Below, piece after piece: positions 17,795-26,984 of a stretch of DNA of 64,000 bases (positions are counted from its first letter, which is position 1; each line of letters starts with the position of its first letter). Both the position numbers and the translations under genes were made by a program. The notes below the pieces were generated by a model that made no database searches, was not told where the DNA came from, and saw only the letters and a program-made list of their open reading frames with translations. This DNA is from Mesorhizobium australicum (GTDB taxonomy: Bacteria; Pseudomonadota; Alphaproteobacteria; Rhizobiales; Rhizobiaceae). The stretch is from assembly GCF_900177325.1 (NCBI RefSeq), contig NZ_FXBL01000004.1:5345515-5409514 (forward strand), given 5' to 3'.

Positions 17795-18409
17795 TCACCA
17801 CATCGAATTTGCATAGGCATCGTCGAGCCAGAGGTCCATCGCCTCGGCCGACTGGTCCAGCGCGAGCTGGTCCTTGAGAATCTGGCCGAGCGTCGGCAGC
17901 GACTTCCGGTCGGGCCAGCTTTCGGGATGCCAGAGCTGCGAGCGCATGAAAGCCTTGGCGCAGTGCATGTAGGTGGCTTCGACCGTGACCACGATCACCG
18001 CCTGCGGCAGCTTGCCGTCAACCTCGAACCGGGCGCGAAGCGAATCGTCCGCCGTGATCTTCGCCTTGCCGTTGATGCGAAGCGTCTCGTCCATGCCAGG
18101 AATGAGGAACAGAAGCCCGATCGCCGGCTCCTCAAGCAGGTTTTCCAGCGTGTCGAGACGATTGTTTCCCGGCCGGTCGGGGATCGCGATCGTCCGGCTG
18201 TCGAGCACGGCGACGAAGCCCGGCCGGTCGCCCTTGGGCGTCACGTCCGCATGGCCCTTGCCGTCTGTGGTGCCAATCAGCACGAACGGGCTGCGGCCGA
18301 TGAAGGAGGCGGCGTGGCTGTCGAGCGCCTTGAGTTCCTTGCGCAGCGATCCTTCGCTTGCGGGTTTGTAGACGCTGCGAAGCTCTTCGCGGGAGGTGAT
18401 GAACTGCAT
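17795..18409 (-). CDS. Pyridoxamine 5'-phosphate oxidase family flavoprotein (MSMEG_1061-like)
   Basis: A 204-residue split-barrel protein starting MQFITSREELRSVYKPASEG, with AGGAG before the ATG. Motifs: FVLIGTTDGKGHADVTPKGD, VLDSRTIAIPDRPGNNRLDTL and IGLLFLIPGMDETLRINGKA, the pattern of FMN-dependent PPOX-domain proteins. This subgroup is not true PdxH; it likely binds FMN or F420 and reduces an unknown substrate. The same frame stays open upstream across aqpZ, which is coincidental. Confidence 0.87.
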   Translation of the reverse strand: MQFITSREELRSVYKPASEGSLRKELKALDSHAASFIGRSPFVLIGTTDGKGHADVTPKGDRPGFVAVLDSRTIAIPDRPGNNRLDTLENLLEEPAIGLLFLIPGMDETLRINGKAKITADDSLRARFEVDGKLPQAVIVVTVEATYMHCAKAFMRSQLWHPESWPDRKSLPTLGQILKDQLALDQSAEAMDLWLDDAYANSMW

Positions 18410-18492
18410 GGCTGGCTCCTGTCTGCGGAGCGGAATGTGCCAAATCGCGCAGCGGCGCGCCACCCGCTTCAGGTGACGCGCCGGCGCTTTTA

Positions 18493-19182
18493 TCAATCGT
18501 CGCCGAAGACGGCCTTGTGCACGATGCCGGCGATGGCCGCGCCGACGATCGGGGCTACCCAGAACAGCCAGAGCTGTGACAGCGCGGGGGTTTCGGCGAA
18601 CAGCGCCACGCCGGTGGAGCGGGCGGGGTTGACCGACGTGTTGGTCACCGGAATCGACACGAGGTGAATCAGCGTCAGTCCGAGGCCGATCGCGATCGGT
18701 GCGAAGCCTGCCGGAACCCGGCCAGTGGTGGCGCCGAGGATGATCATCAGGAAGATGAAGGTCATCACGACTTCCATGACCAGTGCGGCACCCAGCGAGA
18801 ACTTGCCGGGCGAGAATTCGCCGTAGCCGTTGGACGCGAAGCCGCCAACGCCGGCGAAGTCTGCCTTGCCGCTGACGATGAAGTAGAGCACCGCTGCCGC
18901 GACCACCGCGCCGACAAGCTGTGCGATCACATAGGGGATCAGGTCCTTCGCCGGGAAGCGGCCAGCGGTCAGGAGACCGACGGAGACGGCCGGATTGAAG
19001 TGACCGCCCGAGATACCGCCGACGGCATAGGCCATCGTCAGCACGGTGAGGCCGAAGGCGAGCGACACGCCAAGTAGACCGATACCAACATCCGGAAACG
19101 CGGCGGCGAGAACGGCGCTGCCGCAGCCGCCGAACACAAGCCAGAACGTGCCGAGGAATTCGGCGAAGAGACGCTTTTGCAT
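18493..19182 (-). CDS. aqpZ: Aquaporin Z
   Basis: A 229-residue tetrameric water channel with six membrane helices. Both NPA half-helices are visible: [11 protein letters not shown] (first) and [10 protein letters not shown] (second), with the aromatic/arginine filter Arg in NPARS. The start [11 protein letters not shown] at 19182 follows GGAGGGG by 5 bases; the ATG 4 codons earlier overlaps that ribosome site. Likely monocistronic. The large GANTC-rich region lies upstream. Confidence 0.95.
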   Translation of the reverse strand: MQKRLFAEFLGTFWLVFGGCGSAVLAAAFPDVGIGLLGVSLAFGLTVLTMAYAVGGISGGHFNPAVSVGLLTAGRFPAKDLIPYVIAQLVGAVVAAAVLYFIVSGKADFAGVGGFASNGYGEFSPGKFSLGAALVMEVVMTFIFLMIILGATTGRVPAGFAPIAIGLGLTLIHLVSIPVTNTSVNPARSTGVALFAETPALSQLWLFWVAPIVGAAIAGIVHKAVFGDD

Positions 19183-19965
19183 GGACCCCTCCATAGGAGC
19201 AAATCGCGATATGGACCGGCGCGCGCCGGCCGGCCGCGCGAGGGCCGAGCGGCTGCTTCAAAAAGAGTCATGGTTTTGACCAGACGGCAAGCCGGATTGT
19301 CAGCCTTGGTTTGCAATCCCCCAACAAGCTTGTGGAAGGCCCTGCAAATGTCTTTCGCTGTCCCGTTTCGGCGCAGCATGGTTAACGCCGCGTCGGAATC
19401 GGATAGGTTGCAACCGGTCGAACACGACCCCGTTTGTGACCGCACTCATCGCAACCCACCAGATGTTGCGGTGAACGGACCGGAAACTCTGCATCGAAGC
19501 TGATTCGTCTCCGATTCGTTCCGGCTTTGGCCGGATCGTTAACCCAGATCGTCGTCAGGGCCCGCGGCAGCGTCATATTCGGTTAAGATAGGCTAACGAT
19601 TCCATAAACTTGACCGCAGGCGAAACGCCCTCGGAAGACGCAGCCGCCGCCCGCTGCGCGAAAGGTTAACGCGCGCCTGTTTCGCCGCCGGGCCAGCGGG
19701 CGGAGCGATTCCGCATGTGGTGAAAAATCACGATTCAAATCAACATCTTGCGGTGAACAGAACATGAATCTTGGCGAGTCAGTGATTCGTCGCTGATTCG
19801 TTCCAGACTCGTTCCGGTTGTTAATGTCGCACCGCAGCAGCGGAACAAGCCGCCGGCGCCCGCGCCGTTGTGCAATGCCCTTGCTGCCCTATATTGATGC
19901 CAGTCGGTTCCCCCGCCGGCTGTGCCGCACAGGCTTTCCACGGTGCGCCAAAGGCCGTCCGACCT
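19183..19965. other. Gene-free region with clustered GANTC sites and a direct repeat
   Basis: I see no gene in these 783 bases. Twelve GANTC sites (CcrM methylation motif) lie between 19266 and 19810, eleven of them in 19396-19810, against about one or two expected. A direct repeat of about 62 bases is offset by 282 bp: 19466-19527 and 19748-19809. Each copy has TTGCGGTGAAC, then TGATTCGTC exactly 35 bases later, followed by a second GATTCGTTCC. Several GTTAAC/GTTAAG words resemble CtrA half-sites (TTAA). The 3' end presumably contains the helicase promoter. No DnaA box was found. Confidence 0.7.
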
Positions 19966-22900
19966 ATGAATGTCCAGCCCCGACCGAAAGATGCGATGAT
20001 CCTGTCCGGACGCGGCGTCACCGCCGTGCTCGGCCCGACCAACACCGGCAAGACGCATCTCGCCATCGAGCGCATGGTGGCGCATCCCTCCGGCATCATC
20101 GGCCTGCCGCTGAGGCTGCTCGCGCGCGAAGTCTACCAACGCGTCGCCGACAAGGTTGGCCTCGCCAACGTTTCCCTCGTCACCGGCGAGGAGAAGATCC
20201 TGCCGCCCGGCGCGCGCTATTCCGTCTGCACCGTCGAAGCCCTGCCGCGTCAGACCAATGCCGCCTTCGTTGCGATCGACGAGGTGCAGCTCGCCGGGGA
20301 CCTGGAGCGCGGACACATCTTCACCGACCGTATCCTGCATCTTCGCGGCCGCGACGAGACACTCCTTCTCGGCGCCGGCACGATGCGCGGCATCCTGGAG
20401 CACACGCTGCGCGGCCTGTCGGTGGTCACGCGGCCGCGCATGTCACGGCTCGAATATGCCGGCCAGAAGAAGATCACCCGCCTGCCGCGCCGCTCCGCCA
20501 TCGTCGCCTTCTCGTCGGAAGAGGTCTATGCCATCGGCGAACTGATCCGCCGCCAGCGCGGCGGTGTCGCAGTCGTGCTCGGCGCGCTGTCGCCGCGCAC
20601 CCGCAACAAGCAGGTCGAGATCTACCAGTCGGGAGACGTCGACTTCCTCGTCGCCACCGACGCCATCGGCATGGGCCTCAACCTCGACGTCGACCACGTC
20701 GCCTTTGCCCAGAACCGCAAGTTCGACGGCTACCAGTACCGCGAGCTCACCGCCGCCGAGATCGGCCAGATCGCGGGCCGCGCCGGCCGCCACGTCCGCG
20801 ACGGCACCTTCGGCGTCACCGGCCAGGTGATCCCATTCGACGAGGAGTTGATCGAAAAGATCGAAGGCCACGAATTCGATCCTGTCCGCGTCATGCAATG
20901 GCGCACGCCCGACTTCGATTTCGCGAGCCTGGAGGCTCTGCGCCGCTCTATCGAGACACTGCCGATGGTCGACGGACTGACCAAGGCTCTGCCGGCCGTC
21001 GACCAGAAGGCACTCGAATATCTAGCCCGCGATCCGATGATCCGCGACCTGGCCACCCGTCCGGAGCGCGTCGCGCTTTTGTGGGACGCCTGTGCCTTGC
21101 CCGACTACCGTCGCATCGCGCCGGCCCAGCATGCCGACCTGATCGGCTCGATCTATGTCGACCTCGCCGAGCGCGGCCATGTCGACGAGGCCTACATGGC
21201 CGAGCAGGTGCGCCGTGCCGATTCCGTCGAGGGCGACATCGATACGCTCTCCCACCGCATCGCCCAGATCCGCACCTGGACCTTCGTGTCGCACCGGCCC
21301 GGCTGGCTTGCCGATCCGGCACACTGGCAGGAAAAAACGCGCGAGATAGAAGACAGACTGTCGGACGCGCTTCATGACCGGTTGACGAAACGCTTCGTAG
21401 ACCGCAGGACATCCGTGCTCATGAGGCGCCTTAGAGAAAATACGATGCTCGAAGCCGAAATCAGCCCAATCGGAGAGGTCTCCGTCGAAGGGCACCATGT
21501 CGGGGAACTGCAGGGGTTCCGCTTCACCGCCGACAGTTCCGCCGGCGGCGAGGACGCGAAGGCCGTGCGCGCCGCCGCACAGAAAGCGCTGGCGACCGAG
21601 TTCGAGACGCGCGCCGAACGCTTCTCGGCCTGCGCCAACGGCGACCTTGCGCTCGGCAACGACGGCACGCTGCGCTGGCTCGGCCAGCCCATCGGCACGC
21701 TGGCCGAGGGCGAGGACGCGCTGAAGCCACGCGTCATTCTCCTGGCGGACGAACAGCTCACCGGGCCTGCCCGCGACAAGGTCGCAGCGCGCGCCGAGCG
21801 CTTCGTCGCCTGGCAGATCGAATCGCTTCTCAAGCCGCTCGTCGACCTCAAGGCCGCCGACCAGCTCACCGGCATCGCGCGCGGCCTTGCCTATCGCCTG
21901 GTCGAGAGCTTCGGCCTGCTCAACCGTCGCGACGTCGCCGACGAGATGAAGTCGCTCGAACAGGATTCGCGCGCTGCGCTGCGCCGCCTCGGGGTGCGCT
22001 TCGGCGCCTATCACATTTTCCTGCCCGCGCTGCTCAAGCCCGCCCCGGCCGGTCTCCTGACCTTGCTGTGGGCGCTCAAGAACGACGGCAAGGACAAGCC
22101 CGGTTTCGGCGACCCGGTCAACGCCCTCGCCACCGGCCGCACCTCCGTGGTGGTGGACCAGCAGTTCGACCGCGAATTCTACAAGCTCGCCGGCTTCCGC
22201 ATCCTCGGCCGCCGCGCGGTCCGCGTCGACATCCTTGAACGCGTTGCCGATCTCATTCGTCCTGCGCTCGCCTGGAAGCCCGGCGCGGCATCGCGCCCGG
22301 ACGGCGCCTACGACGGCAACGCCTTCCTGGTCACGCCGCCGATGATGTCGATCCTCGGCGCCACCGCGTCCGACATGGAAGAGATTCTGAAGGCGCTCGG
22401 CTACCGTGCCGAGCCGAAGCCGCAGGCCGAGGTCGCCGGGCGTATTGCGAAGCTTGATGCCGATGCGGCGGAGGCCGCCAGGCTCAGGGCGGAGGCGCAT
22501 GCCGCGGCGGAAGCGGCGAGAGCCGCCGAAGCCGCCTCTGTGGCCGATGCGATGACAGAGCCTGTCCCCGAGGACGCGGAAACCGCGCCTGTCTCGGCTG
22601 ATGCGGCCGACGTGCCGCAGGCCGTGGTCGAAGAGATGGAAGCCGGCCCGCTGGCCGGCGCCGACCTTGCCGCCGAGGCGATTGCTCCGGTAGCCGTCGA
22701 GGAGGCGCTCAAGGCCGAAGACAATGTCGCTGCCGAAGAGATGTCCGTCGAACAATCGTCCGAGATCGCGGCGGAGGCGGTCGCTCCGGTGGTCGTCGAA
22801 GCGGCGTCCGAAGCCGAGGCTCCGGCATCGTCCGAACCCTCAGTCGCGCAGGACGTTCCTGCAGCCGATGCCACCCCTACCGAGCCTGAAGAGCCGAAGA

Positions 22901-23286
22901 TCGTGCTGCTGTGGCGACCGGCCCGCAACGAGAACCGCTTCCGCCACCAGCGCCAGGGCGACCGCAACGGTCAGCCGCAGGGCCGCCGCGATCGCGGCCG
23001 CGGAAACAAGGGCGCCAAGCCGGAAGACGGCGCGCCGAAGGAGCCTAAGGTTCTGTGGCGCGCCGACGATCCGCAGTTCCAGCGCAAACCGCGACCGGAA
23101 GGCGAGCGCGACAATCGCAACCGCAACCGCCAGGACGGAAAGCATCTCGAGGGCAAGCGTCGCGAGGACCGGCCCGAGCGCAAGTTCGAGCATCAGAACC
23201 GCCCACGCGAGGAGAAGCCGGCGCGTATCGATCCGGACTCGCCCTTCGCCAAGCTCGCCGCGTTGCGCGACCAGCTTCGCAAGTAG
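19966..23286 (+). CDS. Suv3-like DEXH RNA helicase with basic C-terminal tail
   Basis: ATP-dependent RNA (or DNA/RNA) helicase; homologues in mitochondria are degradosome subunits. 1,106 residues from MNVQPRPKDAM. The helicase core holds Walker A GPTNTGKT (23-30), box II DEVQ (105-108), LGAGTMRG, ATDAIGMGLN and motif VI QIAGRAGR. A Suv3 C-terminal region follows (about 330-800). Then come an Ala/Glu-rich linker (about 820-970) and a highly basic Arg/Asn/Gln tail (NRNRQDGKHL and similar) like RNase E scaffolds, ending DSPFAKLAALRDQLRK. The start is uncertain; the frame is open to 19870. The S4-domain gene follows 3 bases later. Confidence 0.9.
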   Translation: MNVQPRPKDAMILSGRGVTAVLGPTNTGKTHLAIERMVAHPSGIIGLPLRLLAREVYQRVADKVGLANVSLVTGEEKILPPGARYSVCTVEALPRQTNAAFVAIDEVQLAGDLERGHIFTDRILHLRGRDETLLLGAGTMRGILEHTLRGLSVVTRPRMSRLEYAGQKKITRLPRRSAIVAFSSEEVYAIGELIRRQRGGVAVVLGALSPRTRNKQVEIYQSGDVDFLVATDAIGMGLNLDVDHVAFAQNRKFDGYQYRELTAAEIGQIAGRAGRHVRDGTFGVTGQVIPFDEELIEKIEGHEFDPVRVMQWRTPDFDFASLEALRRSIETLPMVDGLTKALPAVDQKALEYLARDPMIRDLATRPERVALLWDACALPDYRRIAPAQHADLIGSIYVDLAERGHVDEAYMAEQVRRADSVEGDIDTLSHRIAQIRTWTFVSHRPGWLADPAHWQEKTREIEDRLSDALHDRLTKRFVDRRTSVLMRRLRENTMLEAEISPIGEVSVEGHHVGELQGFRFTADSSAGGEDAKAVRAAAQKALATEFETRAERFSACANGDLALGNDGTLRWLGQPIGTLAEGEDALKPRVILLADEQLTGPARDKVAARAERFVAWQIESLLKPLVDLKAADQLTGIARGLAYRLVESFGLLNRRDVADEMKSLEQDSRAALRRLGVRFGAYHIFLPALLKPAPAGLLTLLWALKNDGKDKPGFGDPVNALATGRTSVVVDQQFDREFYKLAGFRILGRRAVRVDILERVADLIRPALAWKPGAASRPDGAYDGNAFLVTPPMMSILGATASDMEEILKALGYRAEPKPQAEVAGRIAKLDADAAEAARLRAEAHAAAEAARAAEAASVADAMTEPVPEDAETAPVSADAADVPQAVVEEMEAGPLAGADLAAEAIAPVAVEEALKAEDNVAAEEMSVEQSSEIAAEAVAPVVVEAASEAEAPASSEPSVAQDVPAADATPTEPEEPKIVLLWRPARNENRFRHQRQGDRNGQPQGRRDRGRGNKGAKPEDGAPKEPKVLWRADDPQFQRKPRPEGERDNRNRNRQDGKHLEGKRREDRPERKFEHQNRPREEKPARIDPDSPFAKLAALRDQLRK

Positions 23287-23289
23287 GTC

Positions 23290-23670
23290 ATGGCGGTTGC
23301 CGGCAGCCAGCGCATCGACAAATGGCTGTTCTTCGCGCGGGTGGTGAAATCGCGCTCGCTCGCCGCGAAGCTGGTCCAGTCCGGCGGCGTGCGCATCAAT
23401 TCGCTCAAGGTCGACCAGCCCTCGGCCACCGTGAAACCAGGCGACGGCATCACGGTCACGCTGGAGCGCAGGATTCTCGTCTATCGCGTCCTGTCGGGCG
23501 GCACGCGACGCGGGCCGGCCGAGGAGGCTCGGACGCTCTATGAAGACCTCACTCCGCCGCCCGCGCCGCGGGAAGAGCAGGTCGTGACCGCCGAGCGCGA
23601 GGCCGGCAGCGGCCGCCCCACCAAGCGCGACCGCCGGCTGACCGACAGGCTGCGCTACGATCAGGACTGA
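23290..23670 (+). CDS. S4-domain RNA-binding protein (Hsp15-like)
   Basis: A 126-residue protein with an N-terminal S4 fold: QRIDKWLFFARVVKSRSLAAKLVQSGGVRINSLK-like sequence at residues 6-40, then the beta region VTLERRILVYRVL. Hsp15 rescues 50S subunits carrying stalled nascent chains in E. coli; the role here is inferred. The C-terminal 50 residues are Pro/Arg/Glu-rich (RPTKRDRRLTDRLRYDQD). It begins 3 bases after the helicase stop, so an operon of RNA-handling proteins. Confidence 0.9.
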   Translation: MAVAGSQRIDKWLFFARVVKSRSLAAKLVQSGGVRINSLKVDQPSATVKPGDGITVTLERRILVYRVLSGGTRRGPAEEARTLYEDLTPPPAPREEQVVTAEREAGSGRPTKRDRRLTDRLRYDQD

Positions 23671-23887
23671 CCCTCGTACCCACCGGCCTTGGAATTCCAT
23701 TTCTCGCCGGCCCGCCTACGCGGCAAAGCGCCCCTTGCACGGCCATGTCAAAGCCGTTACCCAACCGGCCTAGAGCCCCGCGCGTCCCGTTGGCCGCGCG
23801 AAGGATGCTTGAGAATTTGAGACCGTCGCATCGGCCTGGGAACGGCAGGCTCCCGAGCCGATGCGATGGAGTTCCGGAGCCGATCCG

Positions 23888-24226
23888 ATGACCTATGTCG
23901 TCACCGACAATTGCATCAAGTGCAAGTACATGGACTGCGTCGAGGTCTGTCCGGTCGACTGTTTCTACGAAGGCGAGAACATGCTCGTCATCCATCCGGA
24001 CGAATGCATAGACTGCGGCGTGTGCGAGCCGGAATGCCCGGCCGACGCGATACGTCCGGACACTGAGCCCGGCCTCGACAAGTGGCTCAAGATCAACACG
24101 GAATACGCCTCGTCCTGGCCGAACATCACCCAGAAGGGCGAGCCGCCGGATGATGCAAAGGAATTCGACGGCGTCGAGGGCAAATTCGAGAAATACTTCT
24201 CGCCCGAACCCGGCAAAGGCGACTGA
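23888..24226 (+). CDS. fdxA: Seven-iron ferredoxin
   Basis: A 112-residue electron carrier with [3Fe-4S] and [4Fe-4S] clusters. N-terminal cysteines are in [19 protein letters not shown]; the second set is [13 protein letters not shown]. The C-terminal extension ([14 protein letters not shown]) is that of the Azotobacter FdI/Rhizobiales FdxA type. The start MTYVVTDN at 23888 has GGAG about 8 bases before; the upstream ATG at 23861 adds nine unsupported residues. The neighbouring S4 and carD genes form a conserved alphaproteobacterial arrangement. Confidence 0.95.
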   Translation: MTYVVTDNCIKCKYMDCVEVCPVDCFYEGENMLVIHPDECIDCGVCEPECPADAIRPDTEPGLDKWLKINTEYASSWPNITQKGEPPDDAKEFDGVEGKFEKYFSPEPGKGD

Positions 24227-24572
24227 ACTCTCCTGATATGCATCGATCCAATTAACCTTTACCGTGCCGGAAACGGCCGCGGCGACTTCGCGCATGCGGC
24301 AAATTGTTGATTTCGACACGAAATTATGTTACACGCTTCTCCACATGCCGGTGACACGACGTCTCTTCATGGCGGTGAGCCTGAATCATCGAAAGGTTTG
24401 AACTGAATTCGGACCAAGGCGATCCGCGCGCGGCGCGTCGTCTTTGCGCGTGACGCTGCTTTGTTTCCGAAGCCGTTCTCCCCATGTCCCGCATAGCGCA
24501 TGGCCCGCGCCTGGGCTGCAGCATGTTGCCTTCCGGCTCGTTCCGGCGGCACGAACAGGAGTTTGAAGCGTA
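24227..24572 (+). promoter_or_regulatory. carD leader region with small inverted repeat
   Basis: No gene in these 346 bases. Perfect repeat ATTTCG-ACA-CGAAAT (24310-24324) lies in the most AT-rich part, close to TTGTTG and TATGTT, the only promoter-like words I see. The remaining 250 bases before carD are GC-rich with no convincing frame, implying a long 5' untranslated region if transcription starts at that AT-rich stretch. Confidence 0.3.
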
Positions 24573-25175
24573 ATGGCAATCCCGCAGAAGAAGACTTCGG
24601 CAGCCCGCAACGGTTTCAAGACCGGCGAATTCATCGTCTATCCCGCGCATGGCGTCGGCCAGATCGTCTCGATCGACGAGCAGGAAGTCGCGGGCCACAA
24701 GCTTGAGCTCTTCGTCATCGATTTCCAGAAGGACAAGATGCGCCTGAAGGTTCCGGTCGCCAAGGCGACCTCCATCGGCATGCGCAAGCTGTCCGAGACC
24801 GATTATGTCGACCGCGCGCTCAAGGTCGTGCAGGGCCGCGCCCGCGTGAAGCGCACCATGTGGTCGCGCCGCGCGCAGGAATATGACGCGAAGATCAATT
24901 CCGGCGACCTGATCTCGATCTCCGAGGTGGTGCGCGACCTCTACCGCGCCGACAACCAGCCGGAACAGTCCTATTCCGAACGCCAGCTCTACGAAGCCGC
25001 GCTCGACCGCATGGCCCGCGAGATCGCGGCCGTGAACAAGATGTCCGAGACCGAGGCCGTGCGCCTGATCGAGACCAACCTGAACAAGGGCCCGAAGCGT
25101 GGCGCCAAGGCCGCCAACGAGGCGGAAGCCGACGGCGACGCCGATCTCGATGCCGAGCAGGAAGAGGCGGCCTGA
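24573..25175 (+). CDS. carD: CarD/CdnL-family RNA polymerase-binding regulator
   Basis: A 200-residue protein. The N-terminal RNA polymerase-interaction (TRCF-like) domain is seen in FKTGEFIVYPAHGVGQIVSIDEQE (residues 11-34), followed by the helical DNA-contacting domain with RVKRTMWSRRAQEYDAKINSGDL and MAREIAAVNKMSETEAVRLIE. The acidic Ala-rich tail (AEADGDADLDAEQEEAA) is unusual. CdnL proteins stabilise open promoter complexes, notably at rRNA and growth genes; in Caulobacter CdnL is growth-regulated. A strong terminator follows. Confidence 0.95.
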   Translation: MAIPQKKTSAARNGFKTGEFIVYPAHGVGQIVSIDEQEVAGHKLELFVIDFQKDKMRLKVPVAKATSIGMRKLSETDYVDRALKVVQGRARVKRTMWSRRAQEYDAKINSGDLISISEVVRDLYRADNQPEQSYSERQLYEAALDRMAREIAAVNKMSETEAVRLIETNLNKGPKRGAKAANEAEADGDADLDAEQEEAA

Positions 25176-25200
25176 GCCGACTCGTCCGCCCGATACAAAG

Positions 25201-25226
25201 ACCCGGCCTCGCAGCCGGGTTTTTTT
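25201..25226 (+). terminator. Rho-independent terminator after carD
   Basis: Stem ACCCGGC / GCCGGGT with CTCGCA loop and a run of seven Ts, 26 bases after the carD stop and directly before the stop of the convergent serine hydrolase. Confidence 0.93.
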
Positions 25227-25229
25227 GTT

Positions 25230-26360
25230 TCAGCTGGCGATCTCGCCGATCGCCCTGAACAGCGCGATCGTCTCGTGCTCGCGATAGGACGTCTCGTCGT
25301 TCGTCGTGCCGTAGAGGCGGCTCGCCGAGAGCTTGACGATGGTCAGCCGCCGCGCCGGATTGACGTAGACGAACTGATTGTAGACACCGATGGCGGCATA
25401 TTCTCCTTCGCTGCCGTCGATCACCCACCACTGGTAGCCATAGCCAAACAGCGGATCGACGACGCCGGGCGCGAGATGCGGCGCGTCGGGTGTCACCGAC
25501 GCCTCGACCCATGCGGCGGGCACGACCTGCCGTCCCTGCCACGCACCGCCCAGGCGGTAGAGCTCGCCGATCTTGGCATAGTCGCGCGCGGTGGCGTTGA
25601 GGCAGGCATAGGCCATCTCCATGCCGGTGTCGTCGAGCAGCCAGTGACCCGACGCCTCCATGCCGAGCGGGTGCCACAGCTTCTCCTGCATGTAGTCGGC
25701 GATCGGCCGCCCCGTTGCGGCCTTCAGCAGCATGCCGAGCACCTGCGTGTCCATGCTGTTGTAGTGGCAGACACTCCCCGGCTCCGTCGCCCGCTTGAGC
25801 GTCGGCACGAAGTCGGCCATCGCACCGCCTTCGGCCGATACTCTCGCGAAGCGGTTGATGTCGGAATTGGGGTCGGAGTAGTCCTCCTCCCAGCCGGCAC
25901 CTGACGACATCTGCAGGATGTCCTTGATCCGCACCCCGTCATAGGCCGAGCCTGCGAGGGACGGGACATACGCCGTGACAGGCTCCTCAATCGAGCGGAT
26001 CGCGCCCTCGGCAACGGCGATGCCGAGTGCGGCCGATATGAAGCTCTTGGCCACCGACATCGACACCCAGCGCGTCCCGCGCCCGCCGAATGCCGCATAG
26101 CGCTCGAAGCGCACGGCACCATTCTCGAGCACCAGCAGTGCCATCGTGTCCGTCTCGGCGAGCAAGTCCTCCGTGGAACGCCGTTCGCCAAGGTAGACAT
26201 AGGTCGACGGCAGAGGGATCGGAGCGCCGTCGGGGAAATCGTACGGCTCCAGCGACGCGCTCATCTCCGCAGCCGGGATGAATTCACGTAGCCGCCCGAA
26301 ATTCTCGTGCTGCGGCGCGCCGGTGAACAGGCTGGCGATATAGTCGGCGCGATTCATCAT
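25230..26360 (-). CDS. Cytoplasmic serine hydrolase, beta-lactamase/EstB family
   Basis: A 376-residue penicillin-binding-protein-fold hydrolase. Nucleophile motif SVAK in VSMSVAKSFISAALG, second motif Tyr-x-Asn in VCHYNSMDTQ, and a late GVYNQFVYVNP strand. No signal peptide, unlike the family member at 2958-3965; the two share little beyond the fold motifs. The start is MMNRADYIAS at 26360; the frame runs 17 codons further upstream, through a 9-bp inverted repeat ending at the ATG. Substrate unknown, probably an ester. Confidence 0.87.
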   Translation of the reverse strand: MMNRADYIASLFTGAPQHENFGRLREFIPAAEMSASLEPYDFPDGAPIPLPSTYVYLGERRSTEDLLAETDTMALLVLENGAVRFERYAAFGGRGTRWVSMSVAKSFISAALGIAVAEGAIRSIEEPVTAYVPSLAGSAYDGVRIKDILQMSSGAGWEEDYSDPNSDINRFARVSAEGGAMADFVPTLKRATEPGSVCHYNSMDTQVLGMLLKAATGRPIADYMQEKLWHPLGMEASGHWLLDDTGMEMAYACLNATARDYAKIGELYRLGGAWQGRQVVPAAWVEASVTPDAPHLAPGVVDPLFGYGYQWWVIDGSEGEYAAIGVYNQFVYVNPARRLTIVKLSASRLYGTTNDETSYREHETIALFRAIGEIAS

Positions 26361-26389
26361 ACGGTTCCGGGTCGTATCGTCGGAACCGT
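26361..26389 (-). promoter_or_regulatory. Perfect inverted repeat abutting a start codon
   Basis: ACGGTTCCG (26361-26369) and CGGAACCGT (26381-26389), 9-bp arms with an 11-base centre, ending on the base next to the serine hydrolase ATG. On the mRNA this hairpin would cover the only Shine-Dalgarno-like bases (CGGAA). It could be a translational switch or a repressor site. Confidence 0.5.
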
Positions 26390-26456
26390 TTGATAGACCG
26401 GATCGCCTCAAAGGAAAACCGGAGGCGACGCGCGTAGCGCCTCCTCCGGCCGCGGC

Positions 26457-26882
26457 TCAGCCGAGCTTTGCGTCCAGCGACACGTTGATCGCGCCGAGCG
26501 CCTTCGACACCGGGCATCCGGCCTTCGCCTTCTCGGCGAGCTCCTTGAACTTGGCGGCATCGATGCCCGGCACCTTGCCCGTGAGCGTCAGCGCGCTGCC
26601 GGTGATCCCTGTACCCGGCACCAGAGCCACCACGGCTTTGGCCTCCAGGCTCTCGGCCGGCGTGCCGTTCTCGGCCAGGAAATGCGACAGCTGCATCGCG
26701 AAGCAGCCGGCGTGAGCGGCGGCGATCAGTTCCTCGGGATTCGTCCCCGATGTCCCGCTTTCATCCTCAAAGCGCGCCTTGAACGAATAGGGCAGCGCCT
26801 TCAGCGCACCGCTCTGCGTGTCGAGCGTTCCGGCGCCCTCTTTCAGATTGCCCTTCCAAACGGCTGTAGCGTGGCGGTCCAT
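26457..26882 (-). CDS. osmC: OsmC-family peroxiredoxin-like protein
   Basis: A 141-residue thiol peroxidase that reduces organic hydroperoxides. The two redox cysteines are in HAGCFAMQLS and KAGCPVSKALG, the OsmC pattern, and the substrate-side SGTNPEELIAAAH motif is intact. The start MDRHATAVWKG at 26882 has GGGAGA about 6 bases before. Cytoplasmic. Likely induced by osmotic or oxidative stress as in relatives; no obvious regulator is adjacent. Confidence 0.92.
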   Translation of the reverse strand: MDRHATAVWKGNLKEGAGTLDTQSGALKALPYSFKARFEDESGTSGTNPEELIAAAHAGCFAMQLSHFLAENGTPAESLEAKAVVALVPGTGITGSALTLTGKVPGIDAAKFKELAEKAKAGCPVSKALGAINVSLDAKLG

Positions 26883-26984
26883 CGCGATCTCCCTTGCTAT
26901 GATCGGCCGGTCTTCCGGCATTTCAGCAACATAGCGCGGCGGCGCGCACTTTCCACGACACTTTCGCGGTGATCTCCTTGAAGA

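Noticed and set aside
17795..19261. A 488-codon fusion of aquaporin-antisense-frame sequence with the PPOX protein
   Set aside because: The first 280 codons are a shadow frame of aqpZ; the PPOX gene has its own start and ribosome site at 18409.
19183..19965. Chromosome origin of replication
   Set aside because: GANTC-rich and with TTAA words, but no DnaA boxes and none of the usual oriC neighbours (hemE, dnaA, parAB).
24573..25175. Transcription-repair coupling factor (Mfd) fragment
   Set aside because: Only the RNA-polymerase interaction domain is shared; length and C-terminus are those of CarD/CdnL.
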